A DNA stretch of 64,000 bases from Treponema sp. UBA4307 (GTDB lineage: Bacteria; Spirochaetota; Spirochaetia; Treponematales; Treponemataceae): contig DGUP01000002.1 of the NCBI GenBank assembly GCA_002394685.1, forward strand, positions 29,668 to 93,667, read 5' to 3'. Positions 52,845 through 60,713 of the stretch are shown piece by piece. The notes beneath the pieces are model-generated. The model was not told the DNA's origin, ran no database searches, and worked only from the letters and a program-made list of their open reading frames with translations. Each line of letters begins with the position of its first letter. Positions within the stretch are counted from its first letter, which is position 1. Both the position numbers and the translations under genes were made by a program.

Positions 52845-53951
52845 ATGGATTTTCCTCTCTGGTTTAAGCGTTTTGTCTTTTTAAAATACAGGCAGAAGGC
52901 TGTAAAAAATCATAAACTTGACTATCTCTTCTGGGAATGTACCCTGCGTTGCAATTTAAATTGTCTTCATTGTGGAAGCGATTGTACAAAAGCTGCAGGA
53001 ATAAAGGATATGCCTGTTGAAGATTTTGCCGGAGTTCTGGATGATATAAAAGAAAGGAATCCTGTAAAAAAAATTAACGTCTGCATTACAGGAGGAGAAC
53101 CTTTAGTTCGAAAGGATCTGGAAGATGCAGGCCGGGAAATCATAAAAAGAGGATACAACTGGGGAATTGTTACAAACGGCCTCCTTATGACTCAGGAAAG
53201 ATTTAATTCTTTGAGAAAAGCAGGAATGACTTCCCTTAGTTTCAGTCTGGACGGTTTTGAAAAAGAACACAATCATTTAAGGCAAAATCCACAATCCTGG
53301 GAAAAAGTTCTGGAAGGAATAAAGATTGTATCTGATTACCAGAAAAAACATCCCGGACGTTTTGTTTACGACATAATCACTTGTGTTCATCAGGGAAATA
53401 TTCACAGTCTGAGACAATTCAGGGAATTCTTAATAGAAAACAATGTTCCCCGCTGGCGAATTTTTTCTATTTTTCCGGAAGGACGAGCCAGGGAAAATGA
53501 TTTGTCACTCACTCCCCTTCAGTACAAGGAGCTCATGGATTTTATTGTAGAAACCCGTTCTTACATAAACAAGGATGGAAAATCAATCCAGTTGAATTAT
53601 TCCTGTGAAGGTTACCTTGGAAAATACGAATTGAAAGTCAGGGACTACTTCTTTTTCTGCAGGGGCGGAATCAGCATAGCTTCAGTCTGGTGCAACGGAA
53701 ACGTAGGGGCCTGCCTTAGTGTGCGCTCTCCGGAACTTATTCAGGGCAATATTTACCAGGAAAAATTTATGGACATCTGGAACAATAAATTCCACCACAT
53801 GAGAGACCGAAGCTGGGCTAAAAAGGGAAAATGTGCCGGCTGCAAAAAATGGAACTTCTGTCTTGGAAACGGTATGCACCTTCATGATGATTTAAGTAGT
53901 GATGTTTCCCGCTGCAACTACGCAATCTTAAAATCCCTTCATCATAATTAA
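52845..53951 (+). CDS. Radical SAM/SPASM enzyme, rSAM/lipoprotein system
   Basis: 368 residues. The radical SAM motif is C36-x3-C40-x2-C43, within a Cys-rich segment that also has C32 and C47. TGGEPLVRK (82-90) is the SAM-binding GGE motif. The C-terminal SPASM region has seven Cys (272, 283, 290, 330, 333, 339, 357) for auxiliary Fe-S clusters, as in peptide-modifying enzymes. With the upstream 70-residue lipoprotein it forms a two-gene unit. The probable substrate is that lipoprotein; the chemistry (crosslink, epimerisation or other) is unknown. Thioredoxin reductase follows with its own promoter. Confidence 0.88.
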   Translation: MDFPLWFKRFVFLKYRQKAVKNHKLDYLFWECTLRCNLNCLHCGSDCTKAAGIKDMPVEDFAGVLDDIKERNPVKKINVCITGGEPLVRKDLEDAGREIIKRGYNWGIVTNGLLMTQERFNSLRKAGMTSLSFSLDGFEKEHNHLRQNPQSWEKVLEGIKIVSDYQKKHPGRFVYDIITCVHQGNIHSLRQFREFLIENNVPRWRIFSIFPEGRARENDLSLTPLQYKELMDFIVETRSYINKDGKSIQLNYSCEGYLGKYELKVRDYFFFCRGGISIASVWCNGNVGACLSVRSPELIQGNIYQEKFMDIWNNKFHHMRDRSWAKKGKCAGCKKWNFCLGNGMHLHDDLSSDVSRCNYAILKSLHHN

Positions 53952-54075
53952 ATTTTCGTGCATTGTGAAAATTTAGTGAAAAAACTCTTGCAATAAATTA
54001 TGTCTTCTGATATTTTAATTGTATACGATTTAATTGTACTGACTAAACATAAGATTTATATTCCGGGGGAATAAT

Positions 54076-55008
54076 ATGGCTGATGAAAATATGAATGAAG
54101 AGAAGAGCTTTGATTTGATTATTATTGGTGGCGGCCCAGCAGGTTTAAGTGCCGCAGTATATGCAGCCCGCTCAGGACTTAAGACAATGGTTCTGGATTC
54201 TGTATGGGGCGGTCAGGCTGTAGAAATCGCAGAACTGGAAAATTATCCGGGAGTCTTTCCAAAAATTTCAGGTCCGGAATACATAAATCTTCTCAAGGAC
54301 CAGGTTCAGAGTTTTGGAACTGTTATGCTCCAGGCCAGAGCACTGTCTGCTAAAAAGGAAGGAGATTCATTCCTGGTAGAAACAGAAAAAGGCCTCTTTA
54401 AATCTAAGGCACTCATTCTTGCCACAGGAGCTTCCCACAAAAAGCTTAACGTTCCAGGGGAAACCGAACTGACAGGTCGTGGAGTTTCCTACTGTGCAGT
54501 CTGCGACGGACACTTCTTTAAAAACAGAAGGGTTCTTGTTGCAGGAGGCGGAGACAGTGCTTTCTCACAGGCCCTATATTTGAGCAACATTTGTGCTCAC
54601 GTTGACATTGTTCACAGACGTGACGGCTACAGGGCTGCAGCATCCCTTATTAAGCGGGCAGAAGAATGTGAAAACATAACACTGAATCCAAATTATAAAA
54701 TTACAGGAATTGAAGGTAAGTTCAAGGTTGACCGGGTTATGGCAGTCAACAATGCTACTGGAGAAGAAAAGGCTTTTGAAACAGATGGAGTTTTTGTGTT
54801 TGTTGGCATGTCCCCGGCTGATACACTGATTGAAGGTCTGGAGAAGGATTCCGCAGGTTATGTTAAAGTGGACAGTAAAATGATGACGTCAATTGAAGGA
54901 GTCTTTGCAGCAGGAGACAATGTTTCAAAGGGAATCAGACAGGTGGTTACTGCAGCAAATGATGGAGCAATTGCAGCCCTCAGTGCCTTTGACTACATAA
55001 AGGGCTGA
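54076..55008 (+). CDS. trxB: Thioredoxin reductase
   Basis: 310 residues. FAD-binding GGGPAGLSAAVYAARSG is at 17-33, the redox-active CxxC is in SYCAVCDGHFF near 136-146, and NADPH-binding GGGDSAFSQAL follows. The C-terminal FAD motif is GVFAAGDN. It reduces thioredoxin with NADPH and so could feed the glutathione-peroxidase-type enzyme at 35890. GGGGG lies six bases before the ATG. A TTGCAA/TATTTT promoter lies about 60 bases upstream, so it is probably independent of the rSAM unit. Confidence 0.95.
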   Translation: MADENMNEEKSFDLIIIGGGPAGLSAAVYAARSGLKTMVLDSVWGGQAVEIAELENYPGVFPKISGPEYINLLKDQVQSFGTVMLQARALSAKKEGDSFLVETEKGLFKSKALILATGASHKKLNVPGETELTGRGVSYCAVCDGHFFKNRRVLVAGGGDSAFSQALYLSNICAHVDIVHRRDGYRAAASLIKRAEECENITLNPNYKITGIEGKFKVDRVMAVNNATGEEKAFETDGVFVFVGMSPADTLIEGLEKDSAGYVKVDSKMMTSIEGVFAAGDNVSKGIRQVVTAANDGAIAALSAFDYIKG

Positions 55009-55031
55009 TCTTCAGCTCTGTTAGTTCATAC

Positions 55032-55102
55032 AAAAAAAGACCGTTTTCCCTGGTGAAAAGAAGTTCACTTCAAATCATCAGAAGAAAGCGGTCTTTATTT
55101 TT
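55032..55102. terminator. Bidirectional terminator after trxB
   Basis: AAAGACCG pairs with CGGTCTTT around a long, partly paired loop, with A-run and T-rich flanks, between convergent genes. Confidence 0.75.
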
Positions 55103-55136
55103 AGGAATTAAAGCAAATAAAGTTTAATCCGAAAAC

Positions 55137-56069
55137 TTATTTCTCAACCTTACTGTTTTTTATTTTAATAAGATCAGATCTTACAGGTTCTTCCTCTATA
55201 GAGATTTCAGCCATATCCATATCAGAAATATGCACTACTCCCTGTTCTGCAAGTTCTTCAATCTCTCTGTCCATCTGCTGCCAGTAACGTTCGCCGTATA
55301 CATCCAGTTTAACTTCTCCATCAGAAAGAGGATTACCGCTGTATGTACCGCAGGCTTCAATACAGTCTGCTGTGTATACCTGTCCATCAGAGCGAACACT
55401 TTTTTCGTTCCAGATTTTTAACCAGGTTCCGTCTTCATAGAAACGATAAGTTGTTCTTGCGCCAATGCCGTCAGCATCAATTTTGCTGCTATTCTCGATT
55501 ACTGTAATGCAAGGATAGAAATCGTAAATATCGTAGAAAACATTTCTTGATTTTTCAGACATGCGTGGAAGTTTTTCTTCAAGGTAAACGCGTACATCAG
55601 CTCTCTGTTCTGCTACAGAAGCCAGTGACCAGAATGCTGAAGACTTTACTGCATTTCTAATAAGTAAATCTTCCGGACACAAAGAATAAAGGTATCTCAT
55701 GTTGGCGATTAAATCCTGATCCTGACCTTTGAGAATAAGTACTGTAAGACAGTCCAGGTCGTACTTCTGAACCATCTTGCCCTTTACTTTTGTTATTTCC
55801 AGAAAATCAATCCAGCTGTCATCAAGTTTTTTTTCTTTGTAAGCTTTTTCTACATTCTTGAGAATAAGGTCATCTGTTTCTACGCAGGCAACAATTTTAT
55901 CAAGATAACTTACATCTTTTGTTTCAGAATAAGCTTCCCAGTAACCGTCTAAAGTTTTTCCGCCATTTGCAGAAAAATCCACTGTTTTTTCATCTGTAAA
56001 ATTAGTCGACTGACAAGAAACAAAAAGCAAAGCAAAAGCTGCAAAAACTGAAAATAAATATTTCTTCAT
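55137..56069 (-). CDS. Putative lipoprotein of unknown function
   Basis: 310 residues; the lipobox FVSC gives lipidated C19. The first 200 mature residues are helical with a HEAT-like feel (DDLILKNVEKAYKEKKLDDSW, AVKSSAFWSLASVAEQRAD), followed by a beta-rich C-terminal part (TTYRFYEDGTWLKIWNEKS). AGGA precedes the ATG. No recognised family. A terminator shared with trxB ends the gene. Confidence 0.7.
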   Translation of the reverse strand: MKKYLFSVFAAFALLFVSCQSTNFTDEKTVDFSANGGKTLDGYWEAYSETKDVSYLDKIVACVETDDLILKNVEKAYKEKKLDDSWIDFLEITKVKGKMVQKYDLDCLTVLILKGQDQDLIANMRYLYSLCPEDLLIRNAVKSSAFWSLASVAEQRADVRVYLEEKLPRMSEKSRNVFYDIYDFYPCITVIENSSKIDADGIGARTTYRFYEDGTWLKIWNEKSVRSDGQVYTADCIEACGTYSGNPLSDGEVKLDVYGERYWQQMDREIEELAEQGVVHISDMDMAEISIEEEPVRSDLIKIKNSKVEK

Positions 56070-56213
56070 CTTTTCCTCCAGGATTTGAATTTATCCGGGT
56101 ACTGCCCCAGATCAATCCTTAAATTAAGCCATGGAAATATATAGTAATTCCAAGTTTTTATCTAGTATCCCTTATTTCTGGAAGGAATGTTCAGCCCTGG
56201 CACTCACTGCTTT

Positions 56214-56702
56214 TTACTCTTTAGTAACAAGGAATTTTAAGGAAAAATCTTTTGTCTGTGGAAGTGGTGCAAATATAGTTTGATTTACATAACTTTCAAG
56301 TATTACATCAAGTTCATATTCTCCAGCTTCATAATCTGAAATATTTAATGTTATTTTTTCATTTACTTCCTTAAAATCTGCATTTTCTAAGATGTATGTC
56401 CAGAAATAATCGTCGCTACCTGACTTATTTTCAAGATTTCCACAGTCTTCAACTTTAATTGGTACTTTACCTTTTATTAATTCATCATTTTCAATTTTAT
56501 ATATATCTAATTCAATGGCAAGATACCCCTGAAAATTATTTTCCGCAAAGCAACCTTCACAAGATAAAACTATATTTTCATCAGTTCTATATGAAGGTTT
56601 ATCGAGACTACAGTTTATAGTATTATAATCTAAATAATAATTTTCACAGCCTGTTAAAAATAAACATGTCAGTAACAGCAAGATATATTTTATTTTATTC
56701 AT
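56214..56702 (-). CDS. Lipoprotein, copy B of a tandem duplicated pair
   Basis: 162 residues; the lipobox FLTGC gives lipidated C19. After the N-terminus the chain reads SLDKPSYRTDENIVLSCEGC, the first strands of a macroglobulin- or Ig-like beta-sandwich (the tDKPxYRxxExV pattern). Its N-terminal half is almost identical to the product of 56746-57234, and the middle (about 62-85) differs most. It is transcribed after the other copy, 43 bases apart, so it probably shares that promoter. Function unknown. Confidence 0.75.
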   Translation of the reverse strand: MNKIKYILLLLTCLFLTGCENYYLDYNTINCSLDKPSYRTDENIVLSCEGCFAENNFQGYLAIELDIYKIENDELIKGKVPIKVEDCGNLENKSGSDDYFWTYILENADFKEVNEKITLNISDYEAGEYELDVILESYVNQTIFAPLPQTKDFSLKFLVTKE

Positions 56703-56745
56703 AAAAGTCCTCTCTAATACTGATAATCAATTACATTTCCGATTT

Positions 56746-57234
56746 TTATTCTCCAGTAACAACAAAGTTTAAGAGAAAATCTTTTGTCTGTGGAAGTGGT
56801 GTAAATATAGTTTGGTTTACATAACTTTCAAGTATTACGTGAAGTTTATATTCTCCAGCTTCATAATCTGAAATATTTAATGTTATTTTTTCATTTACTT
56901 CCCTAAAATCTGCATTTTCTTGGATGTATGCCCAAAAACAATCGTCGCTATCTGACTTATTTTCAAGATTTCCACAGTCTTCAACTTTAATTGGGATTAA
57001 ATCTGGTAAAGCTTCACCATTTACAATTTTATGCATATATAAATCTATAACAAGATCCCCCTGAAAATTATTTTCCGCAAAGCAACCTTCACAAGATAAA
57101 ACTATATTTTCATCAGTTCTATATGAAGGTTTATCGAGACTACAGTTTATAGTATTATAATCTAAATAATAATTTTCACAGCCTGTTAAAAATAAACATG
57201 TCAGTAACAGCAAGATATATTTAATCTTTTTCAT
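56746..57234 (-). CDS. Lipoprotein, copy A of a tandem duplicated pair
   Basis: 162 residues, lipidated C19 in FLTGC, with the same beta-sandwich-like body as its downstream twin, ending PLPQTKDFLLNFVVTGE. AGAGGAC precedes the ATG. A TATAAT -10 lies about 28 bases upstream (57262-57267) with no recognisable -35; instead four 10-bp direct repeats lie further up (57319-57358), suggesting an activator-dependent promoter. The regulator is probably the product of 57379-57894, encoded immediately upstream. Confidence 0.75.
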   Translation of the reverse strand: MKKIKYILLLLTCLFLTGCENYYLDYNTINCSLDKPSYRTDENIVLSCEGCFAENNFQGDLVIDLYMHKIVNGEALPDLIPIKVEDCGNLENKSDSDDCFWAYIQENADFREVNEKITLNISDYEAGEYKLHVILESYVNQTIFTPLPQTKDFLLNFVVTGE

Positions 57235-57261
57235 AAAAGTCCTCTCTAATACTGATAATCA

Positions 57262-57291
57262 ATTATATTTCCGATTTTTGTACTTTTACTC
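57262..57291 (-). promoter_or_regulatory. Core promoter of the duplicated lipoprotein genes
   Basis: -10 TATAAT at 57262-57267, preceded by GGAAA and, 24 bases up, GAGTAAAAGTA (57281-57291). Almost the same string (GAGTAAAAGTA, then GGAAATATAA) occurs in front of the gene at 58270, which suggests the two promoters share an origin and a regulator. Confidence 0.55.
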
Positions 57292-57318
57292 CAATTCTAT
57301 CCCATGAATTTGCCAAAA

Positions 57319-57358
57319 AAAAGGTCATAAAAGGTAATAAAAGGTCATAAAAGGTCAT
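57319..57358 (-). repeat. Four 10-bp direct repeats, array 1 (regulatory)
   Basis: Read toward the lipoprotein genes: ATGACCTTTT, ATGACCTTTT, ATTACCTTTT, ATGACCTTTT, with no spacers. The period is one helical turn. The gene-proximal end is 51 bases from the -10. Unit order matches array 2. Confidence 0.9.
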
Positions 57359-57378
57359 ATTTTACGAAAATAAAAGCA

Positions 57379-57894
57379 TTATTCAGTTTCTATTTTATAC
57401 ACAATTTCGTAATCAGAGTATTTATTAAAAAAGTCTATTTTGTTTTTCAGCCCAAGAATTTTAAATATGCAGCTTAATCTGTTTTTTACTGCCCCTAAAG
57501 TGATTTCATAATTAGCTGCAATTGTTTTATACTGCTGCCCTTTTAAAATAGCAATTAACCATTCAGCATCTCTTTTTGATAATTCTGAATAGCTGCTGAT
57601 ATTTAACAGGTTAGTATTTTTTTGATTGTTTACGGAAAAAGTTGAAGCTTTCATTTTGAAATCACTCATATTTTCAATATAAAAGCACATCTGTGTTATG
57701 GCTGTTCCTTCAGCGTCTTCTATGCTTTCTTCAAATGGAATTCTGGCAATTTTAATTGCTGTAGCATTTCTTGAAAGAAGTTGTTTTTCTTCAGGAGACA
57801 ACTCATACATTCTGGTAACTTCATCAACAATATGTTCCCATTCGCTGTGGTTTAACTGTTGTTTTTTTAATATGGAAGGATAGTTTTTTTTCAT
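57379..57894 (-). CDS. LuxR/GerE-type transcriptional regulator flanked by its probable sites
   Basis: 171 residues from the ATG at 57894. The C-terminal 65 residues are a GerE-type helix-turn-helix (LSKRDAEWLIAILKGQQYKT, then TLGAVKNRLSCIFKILGL). The N-terminal part (about 1-95) has no phosphoacceptor receiver motif I can see and is an unknown sensor or dimer domain. Longer frames start at 57918 and 57948, but a TATAAT -10 overlaps those codons, so I prefer the shorter form. It lies between the two 10-bp repeat arrays and is their best candidate binder. Confidence 0.72.
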   Translation of the reverse strand: MKKNYPSILKKQQLNHSEWEHIVDEVTRMYELSPEEKQLLSRNATAIKIARIPFEESIEDAEGTAITQMCFYIENMSDFKMKASTFSVNNQKNTNLLNISSYSELSKRDAEWLIAILKGQQYKTIAANYEITLGAVKNRLSCIFKILGLKNKIDFFNKYSDYEIVYKIETE

Positions 57895-58025
57895 TATTAT
57901 TTTTACCTGTACTTTCATTATATCATTGTAAGAGATAAAAAGAAACAATTAAGAAAACAAAATTCATAAATTTTCTTTAAGAATATAATTAACACAAACT
58001 GTATAAGAAGGTTTGCATTGATAAT

Positions 58026-58037
58026 ACGAAATTTCGT
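58026..58037. promoter_or_regulatory. Perfect palindrome in the regulator/array 2 intergenic region
   Basis: ACGAAATTTCGT, a 12-bp perfect palindrome 31 bases from array 2, in the upstream region of the LuxR-type gene. It could be a site for a second regulator. Confidence 0.35.
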
Positions 58038-58067
58038 TACTACTCCAAAAATTTAATCTGAAAAAAT

Positions 58068-58107
58068 ATGACCTTTTATGACCTTTTATTACTTTTTATT
58101 ACCTTTT
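58068..58107 (+). repeat. Four 10-bp direct repeats, array 2 (regulatory)
   Basis: ATGACCTTTT, ATGACCTTTT, ATTACTTTTT, ATTACCTTTT without spacers, in the same orientation relative to its target gene (58270) as array 1 has to its own. It ends 39 bases before a TATAAA -10 (58147-58152), 12 bases closer than array 1. Confidence 0.9.
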
Positions 58108-58120
58108 TTTTCTTTCAAAT

Positions 58121-58152
58121 GAGTAAAAGTAAAAATAAAATGGAAATATAAA
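58121..58152 (+). promoter_or_regulatory. Core promoter of the beta-propeller lipoprotein gene
   Basis: GAGTAAAAGTA at 58121-58131 and GGAAATATAAA ending at 58152 match the core of the duplicated lipoprotein promoter. No -35 is present. The leader of about 110 bases contains a small hairpin (GAGGCA/TGCCTC, 58156-58178). Confidence 0.5.
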
Positions 58153-58269
58153 CAGGAGGCATAGATTTTTTGCCTCAGGTAATAATTCGTTGCCTGTAGT
58201 TTTTTGATACCGTTATATACAGCAAAGTCTTTATCATTGCTGACATTATTAATAGTGGAGAATTAATAA

Positions 58270-59571
58270 ATGCTCAAAAGAAAAATTTATCTGGTCTTTC
58301 TTTCTGTTACAATTTTTTTTCTTTTTACATCATGTGATTTTTTATTAAATTTATTTAAAACTGAAAATCCAGAGTATGAGATTGGAAAATTTGAAGATAT
58401 AAATATTTTTGACAAGAGTAATCTATCGGAAGAAAACAGTTTTGTTACAGGGTATTCAATTACAGGAGATAATGAATACTTATATGCAGCAACAACCGGA
58501 AAAAAGAAATGTCCTGGAAAAATTGTAAAAGTTAGTAAAAATGGAGAAGAAATTTTAATAAAAGAATTACAAGAAGAAGCATTAAAAAAGAACTATGATA
58601 ATGCACACGCATATTGGCTAGACTCAATTAATTATTACAAAAACAAACTTTTAATCATAAGTTTTCCTAAGCTCTTGCAGTTTGAAAATGGGGAATTTGA
58701 AATCTATTGCGTAAATCCAGATGACCTGACAGTAGACTGGCGTTGGACTCCAGATGAAAACGGAATGATAGAAATTTGCAAAACTGGCAATAGAACAATA
58801 GCCTTCTGGAAAGATTATTATTTAATTTTTTATGCCTGTGAAAAAACAGAAGGATTTTATATAGCCCTTCTGGATTCTAAGGGAAATCAGATATTGAAAA
58901 GATACTCAGACCATTCCTGTCCGACGGAAGACGGAGATATTTGTATTGTTAATGATAAATTAGTATTACATCAGTACTCAAATCCTCTGGTTGTTTATGA
59001 CTTAAACAAATTGACAGATGACACATATGATTTTGATGATTGTATAGATTATTCATTTGATACAGGAAGTGCAAATATATATAGCAATATTGTTTCTGAT
59101 GGAGAAAATTGTTACTTCTGCTATTGGGATAGAATAGATTCAAGACATGCTTTCATGATTGTTAATGCACTTTCTTTATCTAGCTATGACGTCATTTGGA
59201 GCTACAAATTTGAAGATACATTTTTTGATTGTGTTAACAGTATTGCATTAAGTGATGGACATCTTTTTTTAGCAGCCGATTATGGCTGTGTATATAACAT
59301 AGATACTTCAAATGGAAAACTTACTTGGAAAAAAGAAATCACAACAAGAGAAAACTTCAGAAATTTATTAAATGAAGGAGTCTTTTACAAAAATTATTTT
59401 GTACTCCCTTGTAGCGATGATTATCTCTATTACTTTGATATGAGAACAGGAGAAGTAAAAGGTAAGAAATGTATTCCGTTTGTAAGCAGAACAAGATGTA
59501 TGTATGTTGAAGGTGAATACCTTTATATTGCAACTGGTGCATATATAGTAAGACTAAAATTACTGGAATAG
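58270..59571 (+). CDS. Lipoprotein with PQQ/WD-like beta-propeller repeats
   Basis: 433 residues; the lipobox FTSC gives lipidated C22. The mature chain has repeated propeller-blade patterns such as DGENCYFCYWD, SDGHLFLAADYGCVYNIDTSNGK and DDYLYYFDMRTGEVKGK, typical of PQQ-like outer-membrane propellers. Codon use is strongly AT-biased (many ATA, TTA, AGA). GGAG lies nine bases before the ATG. It is the first gene of a unit with the C11-like fragment six bases downstream, under the array 2 promoter. Confidence 0.72.
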   Translation: MLKRKIYLVFLSVTIFFLFTSCDFLLNLFKTENPEYEIGKFEDINIFDKSNLSEENSFVTGYSITGDNEYLYAATTGKKKCPGKIVKVSKNGEEILIKELQEEALKKNYDNAHAYWLDSINYYKNKLLIISFPKLLQFENGEFEIYCVNPDDLTVDWRWTPDENGMIEICKTGNRTIAFWKDYYLIFYACEKTEGFYIALLDSKGNQILKRYSDHSCPTEDGDICIVNDKLVLHQYSNPLVVYDLNKLTDDTYDFDDCIDYSFDTGSANIYSNIVSDGENCYFCYWDRIDSRHAFMIVNALSLSSYDVIWSYKFEDTFFDCVNSIALSDGHLFLAADYGCVYNIDTSNGKLTWKKEITTRENFRNLLNEGVFYKNYFVLPCSDDYLYYFDMRTGEVKGKKCIPFVSRTRCMYVEGEYLYIATGAYIVRLKLLE

Positions 59572-59577
59572 ATATTA

Positions 59578-59904
59578 ATGAATTTTATTAAACATATTTC
59601 GAAAATATTATTTGCCTCATCATTTTTGTGCAGCATTATATCTTGTGATTTTTTCTGTCATCAAAACAAAATACAGTGTAACAATCTTTTTCTTGTGTAC
59701 ATGGCTGGGGACAATTCCTTGAATAGAACTGTTTATTCAGATATTGAAGAAATGAAAAATGGAATGCACAAAGAAAATGATATTGTATTAGTTTTGGCTG
59801 ACAGATATTCACCGGATTATTTTGAAGATGAATGGAATGAAGCAAGACTATTTCAAATTGCTTATGAAGAAGATACAATGGAGTTGACTCAAAAAAAAAT
59901 ATAA
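59578..59904 (+). pseudogene. Truncated clostripain-like (peptidase C11) lipoprotein
   Basis: 108 residues; the lipobox IISC gives lipidated C23. VYMAGDNSLNRTVYSDIEEMK, then DIVLVLADRYSPDYFEDEW (shown in part), match the first strand-helix-strand of clostripain-family proteases. The catalytic His-Cys region, normally 100-200 residues further on, is missing: the frame stops after a run of nine A. Shifting frame at that run adds only 18 codons before another stop, so sequence has been lost rather than merely frameshifted. It is six bases after the propeller gene. Confidence 0.6.
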
Positions 59905-59947
59905 GGTCAGAATTTTGAAAAAGAATATCCGGACCATCCTGTTAAAA

Positions 59948-60008
59948 TAAAAACCACTTTGCTTCTGCAGGAAAACTAATATTCGAAAGCAGAAGAAAGT
60001 GGTCTTAA
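59948..60008 (-). terminator. Terminator of the lipoprotein gene at 60045
   Basis: Minus strand: ACCACTTTCTTCTGC pairs with GCAGAAGCAAAGTGGT (one mismatch) over an 18-base loop and is followed by TTTTTATTTT. Confidence 0.8.
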
Positions 60009-60044
60009 AAATTCTATTCGTTTTACTTTTTAAGGAAAACGAAA

Positions 60045-60506
60045 TTACTCCCAATAAAGTTCAGTTACAATGTTGTCAGATCCATCAGAAGAAGGATTAA
60101 TTATAACTTTATAAACCTGACTATTTTTATTCTCAGCCTCAGCCTTTGAAGTAACTTCAGAATTAGTGAGAGCATACCAGTCTCCAATACTTGGATGTTC
60201 TTCCTTGTATGCATCAAAGACAGATTTTTCCATGTAGTAAAAGACAAACACCTCATCACTAGATTGTTCAATATTGAATTCCGTGTAGATTCCTTCCAGT
60301 TTCAAGTTAACTTTATCCCCTGGGGCCAGAACAGATGCTGTTGCAGAACCAGATTTTAGGCTGTAATTATAGCTGGCCATATAAACAAATGTTTTATCTT
60401 TATTATTTTCAATTGTCACATCAGCAGTTAAATTGACAAAAAAATAACAACCTGTAAACATCATTGTAAATGCTGCCAGAAGCAAGCCCAATCCCAGTTT
60501 TTTCAT
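60045..60506 (-). CDS. Small lipoprotein of unknown function
   Basis: 153 residues; the lipobox FTGC gives lipidated C20. The mature part looks like a single beta-sandwich (DVTIENNKDKTFVYMASYN, then LAPGDKVNLKLEGIYTEFNI). AGAGG lies six bases before the ATG. It is a single gene divergent from proS and closed by a terminator. No recognised family. Confidence 0.7.
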   Translation of the reverse strand: MKKLGLGLLLAAFTMMFTGCYFFVNLTADVTIENNKDKTFVYMASYNYSLKSGSATASVLAPGDKVNLKLEGIYTEFNIEQSSDEVFVFYYMEKSVFDAYKEEHPSIGDWYALTNSEVTSKAEAENKNSQVYKVIINPSSDGSDNIVTELYWE

Positions 60507-60676
60507 AATGTACCTCTCTTATAATAATTTGCTCACTATAGAGCCACTTATCTAAGATTAAAATGAAAAGACAATACTAGTCTACAGTGAAAACAATTAT
60601 CAATAAATTTACCGGCAGGAGGATTTAAAAGAATGTTTTTTTGCTGCAATTATATAGAACAAAAAAGCCTAATCTC

Positions 60677-60705
60677 TTGAGAGAAGCGCTTAAAATCATT
60701 ACAAT
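60677..60705 (+). promoter_or_regulatory. Promoter of proS, leaderless geometry
   Basis: -35 TTGAGA (60677-60682), 17 bases, -10 TACAAT (60700-60705). The -10 ends eight bases before the proS ATG, so the mRNA probably starts at or next to it. TCTC-TTGA-GAGA overlaps the -35. Confidence 0.65.
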
Positions 60706-60713
60706 GTGGGACT

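Larger units (their letters stand above)
56214..57279. repeat. Tandem duplication of about 530 bp containing two lipoprotein genes
   Basis: The two genes begin 532 bases apart and share their coding sequence and the leader up to about 35 bases before each ATG (same CCTCTCTAATACTGATAATC stretch). The N-terminal coding halves are nearly identical, with a divergent patch in the middle. The upstream copy alone keeps the regulatory repeats. Confidence 0.85.

Noticed and set aside
57321..57360. Short tandem repeats considered as a CRISPR array
   Set aside because: Units are 10 bp with no spacers, only four copies, and no cas genes are nearby; the promoter-linked twin array gives a better explanation.
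58153..58215. Transcription attenuator in the leader of the propeller lipoprotein
   Set aside because: The only stem ahead of a T-run (CAGG/CCTG before TTTTTT) has four pairs, too short for a convincing terminator.
59866..59960. Programmed frameshifting at the nine-A run to extend the C11-like protein
   Set aside because: The alternative frame ends after 18 codons and does not encode C11-like sequence.
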